Shown here: positions 16,611 to 25,864 of the stretch, piece after piece
Numbering within the stretch: position 1 is the first letter of the stretch
Layout: every line of letters begins with the position of its first letter
Assembly: GCA_964523895.1 (NCBI GenBank)
Contig: CAZGBJ010000008.1
Location: forward strand, 1-64,000
Direction: 5' to 3'
DNA: 64,000 nt
DNA from: UBA7359 sp964523895
GTDB taxonomy: Bacteria; Pseudomonadota; Gammaproteobacteria; Eutrophobiales; Eutrophobiaceae
The notes under the pieces: model-generated
Told to the model about the DNA's origin: nothing
Databases searched by the model: none
Seen by the model: the letters and a program-made list of their open reading frames with translations, nothing else
Position numbers and translations under genes: made by a program

Positions 16611-17201
16611 TTATTTACTTATCAGTTTATCCAGATAACGTGCAATCTGATCAACTTCCAGATTAACTTTTGTTTCGATATCGTATTGCAAAAAAATAGT
16701 TTCAGATAAAGTATGCGGAATGATATTAACATCAAACGCATTATTATTGACGTCATTGATTGTTAAACTCACGCCATCAATTGAAATAGAACCTTTTTTT
16801 GAAATAAATTTATTTAATTCATGCGGAAATTCAATTGTGTATTTAACTGATCGAGCTTCCTCTACTTTATTCATCACTCTACCAACACCATCTACATGAC
16901 CAGAAACCATATGACCATTGATTCGATCAGATAATATCATTGCTTTTTCAAGATTAATTCGAGAGCCTTTTTTCATATCAGCGAATGTAGTCAGGCTTAA
17001 TGTCTCTTTAGATAAATCTGCACTAAATAAATTTTCTTTTTTTTCAATAATAGACAAGCACACACCATTCACTGAAATACTGTCGCCAGGTTTCATATCA
17101 GACAATTGCATATTTTCCGCATTGAATACGAAACGGCTGTCATCACCTTTTAACTCAATATCAGAAATACTGCCTGTAGCTTGAATAATTCCTGTAAACA
17201 T
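16611..17201 (-). CDS. ribE: Riboflavin synthase (alpha subunit)
   Basis: 196 residues with the two tandem lumazine-binding barrels. The first starts at MFTGIIQATGSI, with GDSISVNGVCLSI near residue 39. The second carries GHVDGVGRV near 100 and GSISIDGVSLTIND near 136. It dismutates two lumazines to riboflavin and the pyrimidine precursor. It lies between ribD (24-base gap) and ribBA. The symbol ribC is used for the same enzyme in some genomes. Confidence 0.96.
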   Translation of the reverse strand: MFTGIIQATGSISDIELKGDDSRFVFNAENMQLSDMKPGDSISVNGVCLSIIEKKENLFSADLSKETLSLTTFADMKKGSRINLEKAMILSDRINGHMVSGHVDGVGRVMNKVEEARSVKYTIEFPHELNKFISKKGSISIDGVSLTINDVNNNAFDVNIIPHTLSETIFLQYDIETKVNLEVDQIARYLDKLISK

Positions 17202-17225
17202 TTTAAATCACTTTTATTATTTATT

Positions 17226-18311
17226 TTATATATTATAAGTTATACGAAGATCTGGCCCGACTTGACGAACATCAGTTAGTGTCATTTTTTTTGCTTCACT
17301 TAGTTTCTCTAATGGATTCAATTTTAATAATGCTTGTGCATTATCACCAAGCAACATGGGAGCCATATAAACAACAAGCTCATCAACCAAGCCTGCTTCA
17401 ATCAACACGCCTGAAAAAGTCGCTCCTGCTTCAACCATAAGTTCATTAATTTCATGTTCTTTTGCCAAATGAGAAAAGACATTCAACAACCATGATTTTG
17501 ATACAGGTAAACTAACAACTTCTACGCTAGCACTCTCTAATTCACTAATACGATCATCATTCTCTTTTTCAGTATAAATAATTATTTTGCCCGGGATAGT
17601 AAATATTTTTGCCTGTTTTGGTACTTTAAGCTGTCTATCAACAATAACCCGAACAGCTTGTGTAAATTCAAAATCCAGATTTCTCGCATTTAACGATGCA
17701 TCATCTTCTATTACTGTATCAACAGTGCTTAATATAGCACTACTTGCCGCACGTAAACGATGCACATCACCTCTTGCTTGTTCAGAACTGATCCATTGAC
17801 TATCTCCATTGGCTAACGCTATACGTCCATCCAAACTCATTGCCATTTTGCAACAGACATATGGCATAGCAGATGTCATTCGTTTAATAAATCCTGGATT
17901 AAGTTTAGCCGCTTCTGCTTCGAGTAATCCTTTTCTAACAATGATTCCGGATTCTTCTAATTTTTTTATACCTGAACCGGAAACAAGTGGATTAGGATCA
18001 AGCATGGCGATAATAACTTCTTTTACATTCGCCTTAATTAAAGCATCAACACAAGGTGGTGTACGCCCATGATGAGAGCATGGTTCAAGTGTAAGATATA
18101 CAGTAGAATTTGATGCATCATCACATTGCTTAAGAGCATTAATCTCGGCATGTGCTTCACCTGTTACTACATGCCAACCTTCTGCAATTTGCTGATCGTT
18201 CTTACTTATTACACAACCAACACGCGGATTTGGATCACATGTGTAGCGCCCACGCTTTGCCACACAAATGGCGCGAGACATGAATTGATAATCGTGTGCT
18301 GCCCACGTCAA
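17226..18311 (-). CDS. ribD: Bifunctional riboflavin deaminase/reductase RibD
   Basis: 361 residues. The N-terminal cytidine-deaminase-like domain has the zinc motif GEAHAEINAL (about 47-56) and LEPCSHHGRTPPC (about 73-85). The C-terminal reductase domain begins near CKMAMSLDGRIALANGDSQW. It carries out deamination and side-chain reduction in riboflavin synthesis. Its start overlaps the nrdR stop by 4 bases, so nrdR and ribD are coupled as in other gammaproteobacteria. No FMN riboswitch was seen ahead of the operon. Confidence 0.97.
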   Translation of the reverse strand: MTWAAHDYQFMSRAICVAKRGRYTCDPNPRVGCVISKNDQQIAEGWHVVTGEAHAEINALKQCDDASNSTVYLTLEPCSHHGRTPPCVDALIKANVKEVIIAMLDPNPLVSGSGIKKLEESGIIVRKGLLEAEAAKLNPGFIKRMTSAMPYVCCKMAMSLDGRIALANGDSQWISSEQARGDVHRLRAASSAILSTVDTVIEDDASLNARNLDFEFTQAVRVIVDRQLKVPKQAKIFTIPGKIIIYTEKENDDRISELESASVEVVSLPVSKSWLLNVFSHLAKEHEINELMVEAGATFSGVLIEAGLVDELVVYMAPMLLGDNAQALLKLNPLEKLSEAKKMTLTDVRQVGPDLRITYNI

Positions 18312-18823
18312 CTATCGTCTCCATCATCTGATCCTAGTAGATCGAGCTGGCTCTTTTGTAGTTCAGGAGGCAATTCATTTTCAACGCGTTCTATTTCTTC
18401 AAGAAAAGCCCTTACATCTTCAAACTTTCTATATACCGAAGCAAAACGAACATAGGCAACCTGATCAATTCCACGTAACTGTTCCATTACCCAATCACCT
18501 ACCTGGATTGATTTGACTTCCTTATCACCTGTTGCGCGAAGTTTATGCATAATAGTTGAAACAGCGACATCAACTTTTTCCATTTCAACAGGTCTTTTTT
18601 GAACGGCTCGTAATAAACCACCTCTTAATTTTTCTTCATTAAAAGGTTCCCGACGACCATCGGATTTAATAATACGAGGAAAATTTAGCTCTGCTGACTC
18701 GTATGTCGTAAATCGTTCTTTGCAGCTTGTACATTCACGACGACGACGAATCTGATCACCCTCACCAACAAGGCGTGAATCAATGACTCGTGTATCAGGA
18801 TCTATACAAAAAGGACATCGCAT
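18308..18823 (-). CDS. nrdR: Transcriptional repressor NrdR
   Basis: 171 residues. A zinc ribbon with CPFC (residues 3-6) and CTSC (about 32-35) is followed by an ATP-cone domain (FPRIIKSDGRREPFNEEKLRGGL). NrdR senses ATP/dATP and represses ribonucleotide reductase operons through NrdR boxes. It is the first gene of the riboflavin operon. The C-terminal acidic tail after residue 150 is slightly longer than in E. coli. No NrdR box was looked for successfully in this window, where no nrd genes occur. Confidence 0.97.
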   Translation of the reverse strand: MRCPFCIDPDTRVIDSRLVGEGDQIRRRRECTSCKERFTTYESAELNFPRIIKSDGRREPFNEEKLRGGLLRAVQKRPVEMEKVDVAVSTIMHKLRATGDKEVKSIQVGDWVMEQLRGIDQVAYVRFASVYRKFEDVRAFLEEIERVENELPPELQKSQLDLLGSDDGDDS

Positions 18824-18854
18824 TGTCTATCTCACTTTTCAGTTTTCAAAACGC

Positions 18855-18882
18855 ATGAGGGATTGCAAAAACAATCCCTCAT
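18855..18882 (-). terminator. Hairpin terminator after glyA
   Basis: A perfect 11-bp inverted repeat, atgagggattg (18855-18865) and caatccctcat (18872-18882), with a 6-base loop lies 26 bases past the glyA stop. On the minus strand it is followed by gcgtttt, a modest T tract. It separates glyA from nrdR. Confidence 0.75.
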
Positions 18883-18907
18883 ACTAATCAAACAAATAAC
18901 AGGTGTG

Positions 18908-20176
18908 TTATTTTAAGTCGTCATTCGACTCATATAAAGGTCGTTTCTTACAAAGTTCAAGAACACCATTTCTAACAGTGTCGATAACAGAATCATCACC
19001 CATGTTATCCATGATGTCACAAATCCAGTTAGCCACTTGTTTACAATCTGCTTCATCAAAACCACGTGTGGTAATTGATGGTGTACCAACACGTATACCA
19101 CTGGTCACGAATGGTGATTGTGGATCATTAGGCACTGAGTTCTTGTTACAAGTGATATGTGCACGACCAATCGCAGCATCAACTTCTTTACCTGTCAATC
19201 CTTTTTCAATCATATCGACCAGGAACAGATGGTTATCAGTACCACCAGAAACGATTTTCAAACCCCGTTCAACAAAAGTATCTGCCATTGCAGTTGCATT
19301 CTTCTTAACCTGTTGAATGTAAGTCTTAAATTCTGGTTCCAAACATTCTTTGAAGGCAACCGCTTTTGCAGCGATGGTATGCATGTGTGGACCACCCTGA
19401 TAGGCCGGGAATACCATGAAGTTAATCTTCTTTTCTATATCAGCATTGGCTTTACCCATGATAATGCCAGAACGTGGGCCACGTAATGTTTTGTGTGTTG
19501 TTGAAGTAGTAACATCAGCAATCTGTACCGGGCTAGGATATTCGCCAGTCGCAACCAAACCGGCAACGTGAGCAATATCAGACATCATTATTGCGCCAAC
19601 CTTGTCAGCAATCTCGCGAAAACGTTCCCAATCAACCACTCTTGAATAAGCAGAGAAACCGGTAATGATCATTTTGGGTTTGTGTTCCAATGCAAGTTCT
19701 TCCGCCTGGTTATAATCAATAAGGCCTTTATCATCTAAACCGTATTGAACGGCATCATAAATACGACCTGAGACGTTGACAGATGCGCCATGCGTTAAGT
19801 GACCACCGTGAGCCAAACTCATACCCATCACTTTATCACCCGGATTAATCAATCCAAGATAAACAGCACCATTAGCCTGTGATCCAGAGTGTGGTTGTAC
19901 GTTAGCCCAATCTGCACCAAATAATTCGCACGCACGGTCAATAGCAAGTTGTTCAACGACATCCACATGTTCACAACCACCGTAATAACGTTTACCCGGA
20001 TAACCTTCCGCATATTTATTCGTTAGTACAGAACCCTGACACTCCATTACGCGTGGGCTGGTCATATTTTCTGATGCGATTAATTCAATATGCTCTTCCT
20101 GGCGACGTCGTTCGTTTTCCATTGCGGTAAAAAGTGCCGCGTCAAAACCTTCCACATTGTTATCTTTAGTAAACAT
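18908..20176 (-). CDS. glyA: Serine hydroxymethyltransferase
   Basis: About 422 residues. It interconverts serine and glycine with tetrahydrofolate. HIELIASENMTSPRVMECQG, NKYAEGYPGKRYYGG and the PLP-lysine region VTTSTTHKTLRGPRSG are all present. The ATG at 20176 was chosen because GAGGAAT sits five bases upstream. The frame also has a TTG at 20188, which would place the site within the coding sequence. It is a single-gene unit ending in a hairpin. With the serC relic (40.7 kb) in mind, glyA may matter for serine supply, but this is inference. Confidence 0.97.
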   Translation of the reverse strand: MFTKDNNVEGFDAALFTAMENERRRQEEHIELIASENMTSPRVMECQGSVLTNKYAEGYPGKRYYGGCEHVDVVEQLAIDRACELFGADWANVQPHSGSQANGAVYLGLINPGDKVMGMSLAHGGHLTHGASVNVSGRIYDAVQYGLDDKGLIDYNQAEELALEHKPKMIITGFSAYSRVVDWERFREIADKVGAIMMSDIAHVAGLVATGEYPSPVQIADVTTSTTHKTLRGPRSGIIMGKANADIEKKINFMVFPAYQGGPHMHTIAAKAVAFKECLEPEFKTYIQQVKKNATAMADTFVERGLKIVSGGTDNHLFLVDMIEKGLTGKEVDAAIGRAHITCNKNSVPNDPQSPFVTSGIRVGTPSITTRGFDEADCKQVANWICDIMDNMGDDSVIDTVRNGVLELCKKRPLYESNDDLK

Positions 20177-20188
20177 AATATTCCTCAA

Positions 20189-20602
20189 TTAATAATTTAA
20201 TATTTTCAAGTAAACCGTTATCCCACGTACATTATTATAATTTTTTTAGTACTACGAAATCACCAGCAACAATGCTTCCCGCAATATGCTTGTAAAACGC
20301 CAAAACAGGCACGAATACTACCAAAACTCGCCTCCCAATGCATCGATGTATACAGCTTAAATGCCTATTCATTTTGCCACTCCAAATTCGATTGTGTATT
20401 AACCCCAGTAAACTTATAAGCATTTGATTATTATGTAGTTTTATCTATTTAATGATATTTTGAAAATACTTTTTCTATGAAGATATTTTTGCCTTTGCCG
20501 ATACAGTTTTAGGGCAGAAAAGATAATCAGACTTATCTGAAGCAAATTATATTATTCGTCTACGATCTGAAAATATTACTATATAAAACAACGAGATAAA
20601 GT
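20189..20602. other. Intergenic region between divergent glyA and cyaA, no gene recognised
   Basis: About 414 AT-rich bases separate the two divergent genes. They must contain the glyA and cyaA promoters, but I could not assign convincing -35/-10 pairs or a known riboswitch. The 62-codon open frame on the minus strand (20423-20235) has no recognisable family and is rejected as a gene. Confidence 0.5.
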
Positions 20603-23434
20603 ATGGCCAGCAGTCTAAAACAAGTGTCGAAAGCCAATATTAATAACGTAGAAACACATTTTCTCAAGATTAATCAGCAACGAATCGAATTAACACGACA
20701 AGCATTAAGCGAAAGGCAAGCTCGATTTATTGATCTATTACCACTACTTTTCCATGAGAATAACCCTGCCCTGCCCGGATATATTAATGACGAAGTTCCT
20801 TTTGGAATTTCTGAATATGCACCTGAACAATCAGCCATAAAAATTGCCAAGAGTTTTTTTAAATCCTACAAAGTATCCCGTCGTGCATGTCAGCTCATGA
20901 ATATTAATGGCATCTATTTTATGGGAAGTAGTGGCTCGATTGCCTATAACAGTAAAAGTGATTTCGATGTCTGGTTATTACATTCAACATCATTGGATGC
21001 AGAGGCAATCGATCTTCTACAACAAAAGGCGTATGCCATTGAACAGTGGTCTGATGAAGAACTACACCTTGAAGTTCATTTTTTTGTTTTTTCAGCCGAA
21101 GAATTTAAACAAGGCAAACAACAAGGACTGTCTTCAGAAAGTAGTGGATCAGCACAACATTATCTTTTGCTAGATGAATTTTATCGTTCTAGTTTACTTA
21201 TCGCTGGGAAAATTCCTACCTGGTGGCTTGTGCCTCCAGAAAATGAAAAAAACTATGATGGATACATAGAAGAATTACACGACCAAAAAAAATTATATCC
21301 TTCTGACAGCATTGATTTTGGCAATGTTTCAGATATACCTGCTTCTGAATTTTTTGGTGCTGCTGTCTGGCAACTCTACAAAAGTATCCATTCCCCATAC
21401 AAATCATTAATGAAACTTCTCTTAATGGAAGTCTATGCAAGTGAATATCCATCGATCTCCCTATTAAGCATGATGTTTAAAGAATCTGTCTATGAAGGTA
21501 TTGACTCCATAAATGATCTTGATCCTTACATCATGATGTATAAAAAAGTTGAAGAATACCTGATGACCCGAAATCAAAAAGAACGTCTTGAACTGTTTCG
21601 TCAATGTTTTTACATAAAGATAAAAATCCCTCTCAGTCACGAGGTTAAGAAAAAAAGTTGGCGTAGAGACTTATTCAAACAAATCGTTCTTGATTGGGGT
21701 TGGACAAATGAACAGTTTGTGCTGATGGATGGAAAAAAAGAATGGCAAATCGATATGATAGCCCAGCAACGAAACCGTCTAATGAATGCTTTAACTGAAA
21801 GCTATCGTTTTCTTTCTGCATTTGCCCGACAAAACACTGAAGTCTCACGAGTAAGTCAAACAGAATTAAACGTTCTTGGTCGTAAACTTTATGCTGCATT
21901 CGAAAGAAAAGCAGGAAAAATCGATATCATAAATCGTGACAATGAAACCAGCATGAATTATTCAACGCTTACGGTTTACCAGAAAAAAAACTCGTCAGGA
22001 AAAGACAGTTGGCAATTGTATCAGGGAAATATTAATTCAAATTCAATCAATGAACACAAACCTATCAAGCGAACACAGAGTATCATTGAATTAATTGCCT
22101 GGGCCTACTTTAACAGGGTTATCGACTCCCACTCCGCTATCTCTTTAAACTGCAGCGATGATTTAACCATTAAAGAACTCAGACAATTACTTGTTTCTTT
22201 TGAAAGTGAATTTCCTTCAGGGCAATTAGCCGAAGCAAATTTTAATGATTTGAATCAACCTGTTCAGGTACAACATGCCTGTGTTTACATCAATGTAGGC
22301 CATATTCCACAAACCAAGTCAAAAGACAATATTAATCATATCTCAAGCACGAGAGATAACATACTCAGTTACGGTGCTCAACATAGCAACCTCACTTATA
22401 GTTTTGATTTATTGATATGTACTTCATGGGAAGAATTATTAATATTCCGGTTTGATGGGCCAGATGCATTCTTGCAATGTATTAGTGAATACATGCACTG
22501 GGCACCAATTGGCGAATCTTCCGGTCCGCCAAAGCTTAATGCTTTTTGTTATTCATCAAGCTATGGCTCGGCCATAACAAAACGTACTGAAGAAATCATA
22601 CAGGATGTCATAAGTGTATTTTATGGAAAACAATTACATGAAAACACACATTACCTCATAGAAATTGAAGATTGCTATTACTCACTTTTTAATGAAGAGA
22701 ATCACTTGCGATATACATATATCGGTTCAAGTGCTCATTTATTACGTAGTCTGAGCAAACCTAATAATAAATTTAGTCCTGTCTTATTTGAACACCAAAC
22801 GCGTGGTGACAAACTTATTCAACAACTTTTTATACTGAATGAAACTGAAAAAATTCAATTATTTTATTCTATAAACAACAATATGGCGGATATCTATATC
22901 ATAGATGAAAATGGCTCTTTATTTTTTCAAACCATTCCATTTCATGATAGTAAGGCGTTAATTAATCACTTTAACTTGTTCTTTGAGGCAACTATTAATC
23001 GGCGTACATTCCTGATGCTTGATATTCAAACAAATATCGAAAATATCGAAATTGAATTCTTTCAAATAAATAATGACAAAACAAAAAATATTCAAATAAA
23101 TAAAGTTAGTAATGAAATTGATGTAACCGGGAAAGGATTTTTCAATATTCAGGTAATAGGTAGCCCGGATGATGAACATAATTCATTAAATATATTTTGT
23201 GGAGATAAGGAATTCTCATTTATCGAACATGGGAATAATTTATTCAATGTTGTAGCCAACCACGTTATTCAACAACGTGCTAACGGACAAAAATATCCTA
23301 TCTATATAACCGATATAGACATTTCTAGAGGACTCATGGATCAGGTTGAATCTGACCAATTACAAACGATTCATTACCTGAATTATAAAAAACGAATCGA
23401 GGATAAATTAAATCAGGCTATCGCTACCAGTTAG
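20603..23434 (+). CDS. cyaA: Class I adenylate cyclase
   Basis: 943 residues, a class I (enterobacterial-type) adenylate cyclase making cAMP from ATP in the cytoplasm. The N-terminal catalytic domain has the nucleotidyltransferase motif GSSGSIAYNSKSDFDVW (about residues 109-125), with the two metal-binding Asp residues in DFDVW. The conserved WWLVPP lies near residue 208. The C-terminal half is the regulatory region and is less conserved, as usual. Length is slightly above the E. coli protein. It is monocistronic with the following DUF815 gene about 60 bases on. Presence implies a CRP-type regulator elsewhere. Confidence 0.95.
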   Translation: MASSLKQVSKANINNVETHFLKINQQRIELTRQALSERQARFIDLLPLLFHENNPALPGYINDEVPFGISEYAPEQSAIKIAKSFFKSYKVSRRACQLMNINGIYFMGSSGSIAYNSKSDFDVWLLHSTSLDAEAIDLLQQKAYAIEQWSDEELHLEVHFFVFSAEEFKQGKQQGLSSESSGSAQHYLLLDEFYRSSLLIAGKIPTWWLVPPENEKNYDGYIEELHDQKKLYPSDSIDFGNVSDIPASEFFGAAVWQLYKSIHSPYKSLMKLLLMEVYASEYPSISLLSMMFKESVYEGIDSINDLDPYIMMYKKVEEYLMTRNQKERLELFRQCFYIKIKIPLSHEVKKKSWRRDLFKQIVLDWGWTNEQFVLMDGKKEWQIDMIAQQRNRLMNALTESYRFLSAFARQNTEVSRVSQTELNVLGRKLYAAFERKAGKIDIINRDNETSMNYSTLTVYQKKNSSGKDSWQLYQGNINSNSINEHKPIKRTQSIIELIAWAYFNRVIDSHSAISLNCSDDLTIKELRQLLVSFESEFPSGQLAEANFNDLNQPVQVQHACVYINVGHIPQTKSKDNINHISSTRDNILSYGAQHSNLTYSFDLLICTSWEELLIFRFDGPDAFLQCISEYMHWAPIGESSGPPKLNAFCYSSSYGSAITKRTEEIIQDVISVFYGKQLHENTHYLIEIEDCYYSLFNEENHLRYTYIGSSAHLLRSLSKPNNKFSPVLFEHQTRGDKLIQQLFILNETEKIQLFYSINNNMADIYIIDENGSLFFQTIPFHDSKALINHFNLFFEATINRRTFLMLDIQTNIENIEIEFFQINNDKTKNIQINKVSNEIDVTGKGFFNIQVIGSPDDEHNSLNIFCGDKEFSFIEHGNNLFNVVANHVIQQRANGQKYPIYITDIDISRGLMDQVESDQLQTIHYLNYKKRIEDKLNQAIATS

Positions 23435-23496
23435 TCCTTAGATTTTTATGTAACTTGGGTATAATCTGACATCATTTTTATTAATCTAGAAAACTC

Positions 23497-24369
23497 GTGT
23501 CAGAAACAGAGAAATTATTAAAACGACTGGATGCTATACTCGACAGAATAGAGCCTTTCATACCAGTCATGCCTAAGGCTGCAACTGATTTTAGCGGAGG
23601 TGCTTATCACTGGAAATCCTGTGGCCATGGTGGTCATTTTCAAAAAGTAGAACGCCCTGCACATTTTTGTCTTTCAGACTTACAATGTATAGAACACCAA
23701 AAAGAACTTATTAATCGTAATACTCAACAATTCCTGGCAAACCTGCCCGCCAATAATGTATTACTTTGGGGACCCAAAGGAACAGGAAAATCATCTTTAA
23801 TCAAAGCCTTGTTAAGTGAACATCAGGAAAACGGCTTAAATCTAATTGAAGTAGAACGAGAAAACCTCAGTGATTTAAGAACAATTATCGAACAACTCAG
23901 TAACAAAGAAGGTCATTTTATTCTTTACTGCGACGACCTTTCCTTTGAAGCAGATGATTCAAGTTATAAAGCGCTCAAAGTTGTTCTTGACGGTTCACTT
24001 ACTAATACCTCAGAAAATATTCTGATTTACGCCACATCCAATCGTCGACATTTATTACCCGAATACATGAGTGATAATATTGCCAGCAAGAATATAAACA
24101 ATGAATTACATTTGAATGAGTCGATAGAAGAGAAAATATCACTCTCAGAACGTTTCGGACTTTGGCTTTCTTTTCATCCTTTTAATCAGGATCAATACCT
24201 GGATATTGTCGATTACTGGCTAAAGAAATTGGGTAATAATACTGTTAATAATGAGTCAGTAAAAAAAGCCTCTCTAAAATGGGCGCTTGAGCGCGGTTCA
24301 CGTAGTGGCCGCTCTGCCTGGCAGTTCGCCAAGGACTGGACGGGACAAGAGGGTTTGAAGAATGAGTGA
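23497..24369 (+). CDS. DUF815-type AAA ATPase
   Basis: 290 residues. A Walker A motif, LLWGPKGTGKSSLIKAL, lies at about residues 86-102. A Walker B strand, HFILYCDDLSF, lies near 140-150. IYATSNRRHLLPEY is a sensor-1-like region. This is the order seen in DUF815 ATPases, whose cellular role is undefined. The start is GTG at 23497, and no ATG fits the conserved N-terminus. The stop overlaps the start of the phosphoribosyltransferase gene by 8 bases, so the two are probably coupled. Confidence 0.85.
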   Translation: MSETEKLLKRLDAILDRIEPFIPVMPKAATDFSGGAYHWKSCGHGGHFQKVERPAHFCLSDLQCIEHQKELINRNTQQFLANLPANNVLLWGPKGTGKSSLIKALLSEHQENGLNLIEVERENLSDLRTIIEQLSNKEGHFILYCDDLSFEADDSSYKALKVVLDGSLTNTSENILIYATSNRRHLLPEYMSDNIASKNINNELHLNESIEEKISLSERFGLWLSFHPFNQDQYLDIVDYWLKKLGNNTVNNESVKKASLKWALERGSRSGRSAWQFAKDWTGQEGLKNE

Positions 24370-24922
24370 TCAACAATCCATTTTAAAAGATAGTCAAAAT
24401 GCACTAAAAAATGCGGAGTTATTATTTAGTGCCGAAGAAGTAGAAGCTGCAATTAAAGCAATGGCTATTGCTATTTCGAATAATTTAAAAGAAAGCAACC
24501 CATTAGTCTTACCTATCATGATTGGTGGATTAGTATTAGCCGGACGTTTATTGCCACAACTAAACTTCCCGCTACAAATAGATTACATCCATGCCACACG
24601 TTATCGCGGCGAAACCAGTGGCAGTGAATTAAACTGGTTAAAAAAACCGGAAAAATCTTTGCAGGATAAAACAATATTATTAATCGATGACATTCTCGAT
24701 GAAGGTATCACACTTGCTGCCATTATTGAGTATTGTTACCAAGCCGGTGCAGAACAAGTATTGACTGCTGTACTTGCTGAGAAAATTCTTGATAAAGATA
24801 AACCCATAAAGAATGCAGACTTTACTGGATTAACTGTTCCAAATAGATATGTGTTTGGTTATGGAATGGATTATCATGAGTACCATAGAAACGTTGCCGG
24901 CATTTATGCCTTAAAAGAATAA
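24362..24922 (+). CDS. Hypoxanthine(-guanine) phosphoribosyltransferase
   Basis: 186 residues, type I phosphoribosyltransferase fold. The PRPP-binding loop is LLIDDILDEGITLAAI (about 103-118), and VLPIMIGGLVLAGRLLP lies near the N-terminus. It converts hypoxanthine (and probably guanine) plus PRPP to the nucleotide. Its position directly before the methylthioinosine phosphorylase is telling, since that enzyme releases hypoxanthine, which this one can recapture. It overlaps the ATPase gene by 8 bases and lies 13 bases before the next. Base specificity is inferred from family and context. Confidence 0.9.
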   Translation: MSDQQSILKDSQNALKNAELLFSAEEVEAAIKAMAIAISNNLKESNPLVLPIMIGGLVLAGRLLPQLNFPLQIDYIHATRYRGETSGSELNWLKKPEKSLQDKTILLIDDILDEGITLAAIIEYCYQAGAEQVLTAVLAEKILDKDKPIKNADFTGLTVPNRYVFGYGMDYHEYHRNVAGIYALKE

Positions 24923-24935
24923 TATATTAAGAATC

Positions 24936-25676
24936 ATGACTAGACACGCAATCATTGGCGGCAGTGGCCTTACCGAATTAGATGGGCTTGAAATTATTGA
25001 CGAGATCAATCCTGATACAATATGGGGGAAGCCTTCCGCAGCAATCACCGTCGGAAAGTTTAATAATATTGAAATATTATTCTTACCACGTCATGGTAAG
25101 CCACATACCATTTCACCACATAAAATAAATTACCGCGCCAATATACAAGCATTAAAAGATGCTGGCGTCAGCGAAATTATTGCCGTCAATGCCGTTGGCG
25201 GAATTACTGACGATATGACACCATGTCGGATTGTTATTCCCGATCAACTCATTGACTACACTCATGGTCGGATAGATACATTTTATGAAGGTAATCTAGA
25301 AGAAGTCATCCACATTGATTTTACTTCGCCATACACTGAATCATTACGACAACAATTAATTGATGCAGCTAAGAAATGTAATATCGATGCTTATCCAAGC
25401 GGCACCTATGCCGTTACACAAGGCCCACGGCTGGAAACAGCAGCAGAAATAATTAAATATGAAAGAGACGGTTGCGATATCGTCGGCATGACCAGTATGC
25501 CCGAAGCCAGTCTCGCTAGAGAATTGGATATGGAATATGCCTGCTGTTCTCTGGTCGTCAATTGGGCAGCAGGAAAAACAGATGAAATTATTACCATGGA
25601 AATAATAGAGAATAATCTGAAAGAAGGTATTGGAAAAATACACGAACTGATTTCTACGCTATTAAACAATAAATAG
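24936..25676 (+). CDS. S-methyl-5'-thioinosine phosphorylase (MTAP/PNP family)
   Basis: 246 residues of the trimeric purine phosphorylase family: IIGGSGLTELDG (phosphate loop), LPRHGKPHTISPHKINYRAN, and GPRLETAAEI. In MTA phosphorylases the base-binding end has a TDYD-type aspartate pair. Here it reads VVNWAAGK (about residues 207-214), with Asn as in 6-oxopurine phosphorylases. This points to cleavage of methylthioinosine to hypoxanthine and methylthioribose 1-phosphate, as described for the Pseudomonas aeruginosa enzyme. It is consistent with the MTA deaminase and mtnA at 43.6-46 kb. The TAG stop overlaps the GTG of the next gene. Confidence 0.88.
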   Translation: MTRHAIIGGSGLTELDGLEIIDEINPDTIWGKPSAAITVGKFNNIEILFLPRHGKPHTISPHKINYRANIQALKDAGVSEIIAVNAVGGITDDMTPCRIVIPDQLIDYTHGRIDTFYEGNLEEVIHIDFTSPYTESLRQQLIDAAKKCNIDAYPSGTYAVTQGPRLETAAEIIKYERDGCDIVGMTSMPEASLARELDMEYACCSLVVNWAAGKTDEIITMEIIENNLKEGIGKIHELISTLLNNK

Positions 25677-25864
25677 TGAATCAACTATCCAGTCAGCATA
25701 TTACTTGCCCTTATTGCGGTGAAAGCATTGAATTAGTTATTGATTGCAGCATCCCTGAACAGGAATACATTGAAGATTGCGAAGTATGTTGTCGACCGAT
25801 TAACTTATTAATTACAATTGAAGGTAATAAAATTCATGTTATTCCTAAACATGAAAATGATTAG
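25676..25864 (+). CDS. CPXCG-motif cysteine-rich protein
   Basis: 62 residues with CPYCG (about 11-15) and CEVCC (about 38-42), a likely zinc ribbon of the CPXCG family of unknown function. It starts at GTG 25676, overlapping the upstream stop by one base (TAGTG), so it is probably coupled to the phosphorylase gene. It ends overlapping the convergent hydrolase gene by 4 bases. Small size and the cysteine pattern match the family well. Confidence 0.85.
   Translation: MNQLSSQHITCPYCGESIELVIDCSIPEQEYIEDCEVCCRPINLLITIEGNKIHVIPKHEND

Noticed and set aside
20235..20423. 62-codon minus-strand open frame between glyA and cyaA
   Set aside because: No recognisable motif, poor start context and no conservation evidence; AT-rich spacer is the simpler reading.
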